Shown here: piece by piece, positions 43,051 through 43,314 of the stretch | How the letters are laid out: each line of letters begins with the position of its first letter | Position numbering within the stretch: position 1 is the first letter of the stretch | Assembly (NCBI GenBank): GCA_910586715.1 | Contig: CAJUJG010000030.1 | Location: forward strand, 1-43,314 | Reading direction: 5' to 3' | DNA from: an uncultured Lachnospiraceae bacterium | GTDB taxonomy: Bacteria; Bacillota; Clostridia; Lachnospirales; Lachnospiraceae | DNA length: 43,314 nucleotides | Translations under genes and position numbers: made by a program | Notes under the pieces: generated by a model | The model's input: the letters and a program-made list of their open reading frames with translations, nothing else | Told to the model about the DNA's origin: nothing | Databases searched by the model: none

Positions 43051-43192
43051 TATATCATAATTACTTTGCAATTATGATATATGTATGCCCATTCGGGCGT
43101 ATATAATGTCTGTCGACATTATATCATAATTACTTCATAATTATGATAAGTTCATGCCCATTCGGGCGTACATAATGCCTATCGACATTATA
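43051..43192. repeat. two 69-bp tandem repeats in the pentose operon leader
   Basis: Copies begin at 43051 and 43120 and share the 69-base period (for example CGACATT at 43114 and 43183). Each has three hairpins in minus-strand RNA: ATAATGTC / GACATTAT, GCCC-GAAT-GGGC and TATCATAATT / AATTATGATA. Promoter at 43187-43215 transcribes leftward through both. No ORF. Confidence 0.85.
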
Positions 43193-43215
43193 TCAATTAT
43201 ACATAATGAATGCAA
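43187..43215 (-). promoter_or_regulatory. promoter of the araB-araD-transketolase operon
   Basis: TTGCAT, 17 bases, TATAAT on the minus strand, giving a leader of about 210 bases that contains the tandem repeats. Region 43216-43314 shows nothing recognisable. Confidence 0.7.
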
Positions 43216-43314
43216 CAGCTTTTACCGCCAATTCAGCTTTTCTATTGCAAAATAGTTACTACTGAAGTGAAAAGTTTATTTCCACTTTGAAAGGGGCGAA
43301 GTGGATTTTAGTCT

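Overview
This 43.3 kb window looks like a chromosomal segment from a low-to-mid GC, Gram-positive, motile and probably spore-forming Clostridia bacterium, most likely a Lachnospiraceae (clostridial cluster XIVa) gut-type organism. The reasons are the gene repertoire (RlmD of the Clostridia type, YhaM, MutS2, an HtrA-like membrane protein, CwlD- and SleB-like wall hydrolases, a FHA/PP2C/Ser-Thr kinase operon, a SigV/RsiV-like pair, a split transketolase next to araBD, DUF362 and RNHCP proteins), strong AGGAGG ribosome binding sites and sigma-A type promoters. The genus cannot be settled from the sequence alone.

Layout. 1-2.7 kb: a fragment of an N6-adenine DNA methylase running off the left edge, then rlmD and yhaM, all leftward. 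2.8-6.4 kb: a divergent pair, an HtrA-like protein that lacks the catalytic His and a large polytopic membrane protein. 6.5-11.1 kb: a rightward mutS2 - response regulator - histidine kinase operon. 11.1-13.4 kb, leftward: a beta-helix lipoprotein, a wrecked ECF sigma factor fused to an ABC permease tail, and tRNA-Phe with its own promoter and terminator. 13.4-24.7 kb, leftward: DUF1266 lipoprotein, CwlD-like amidase, a zinc/manganese-type ABC transporter with a lipoprotein, a four-gene phosphosignalling operon (FHA, PP2C, Ser/Thr kinase, small membrane protein), a SleB-type hydrolase, upp, rpiB, a 168-bp MITE-like element and the Sua5-type tRNA threonylcarbamoyl gene. 24.8-28.4 kb is an accessory patch: an Rpn-type nuclease whose C-terminus looks like an antitoxin overlapping a collapsed PIN-toxin gene, a MATE pseudogene, a decayed small ORF, an RNHCP protein and a GNAT acetyltransferase with a probable frameshift. 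28.4-35.6 kb: SIMPL protein, chemoreceptor with a long leader, a stub of a P-loop kinase gene, a D,D-carboxypeptidase pair, a zinc-ribbon membrane protein, the intact P-loop kinase and a truncated VanZ. 35.7-37.2 kb: an ECF sigma/anti-sigma operon with an autoregulatory-type promoter. 37.2-43.3 kb, leftward: a DUF362 ferredoxin-like protein, then araB-like kinase, araD and split transketolase, a route from L-arabinose or ribulose into the pentose phosphate pathway, headed by a tandemly duplicated structured leader.

The most unusual material is non-coding or decayed: three dispersed repeat families (about 150 bp at 1.6 and 38.4 kb; about 62 bp at 33.8 and 40.5 kb, each time just upstream of a ribosome binding site; the 168-bp inverted-repeat element whose end supplies the stop codon of the Sua5 gene), the 69-bp tandem repeat leader of the pentose operon, and the Rpn/antitoxin/PIN arrangement. 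No CRISPR array, rRNA, intact insertion sequence or prophage was seen.
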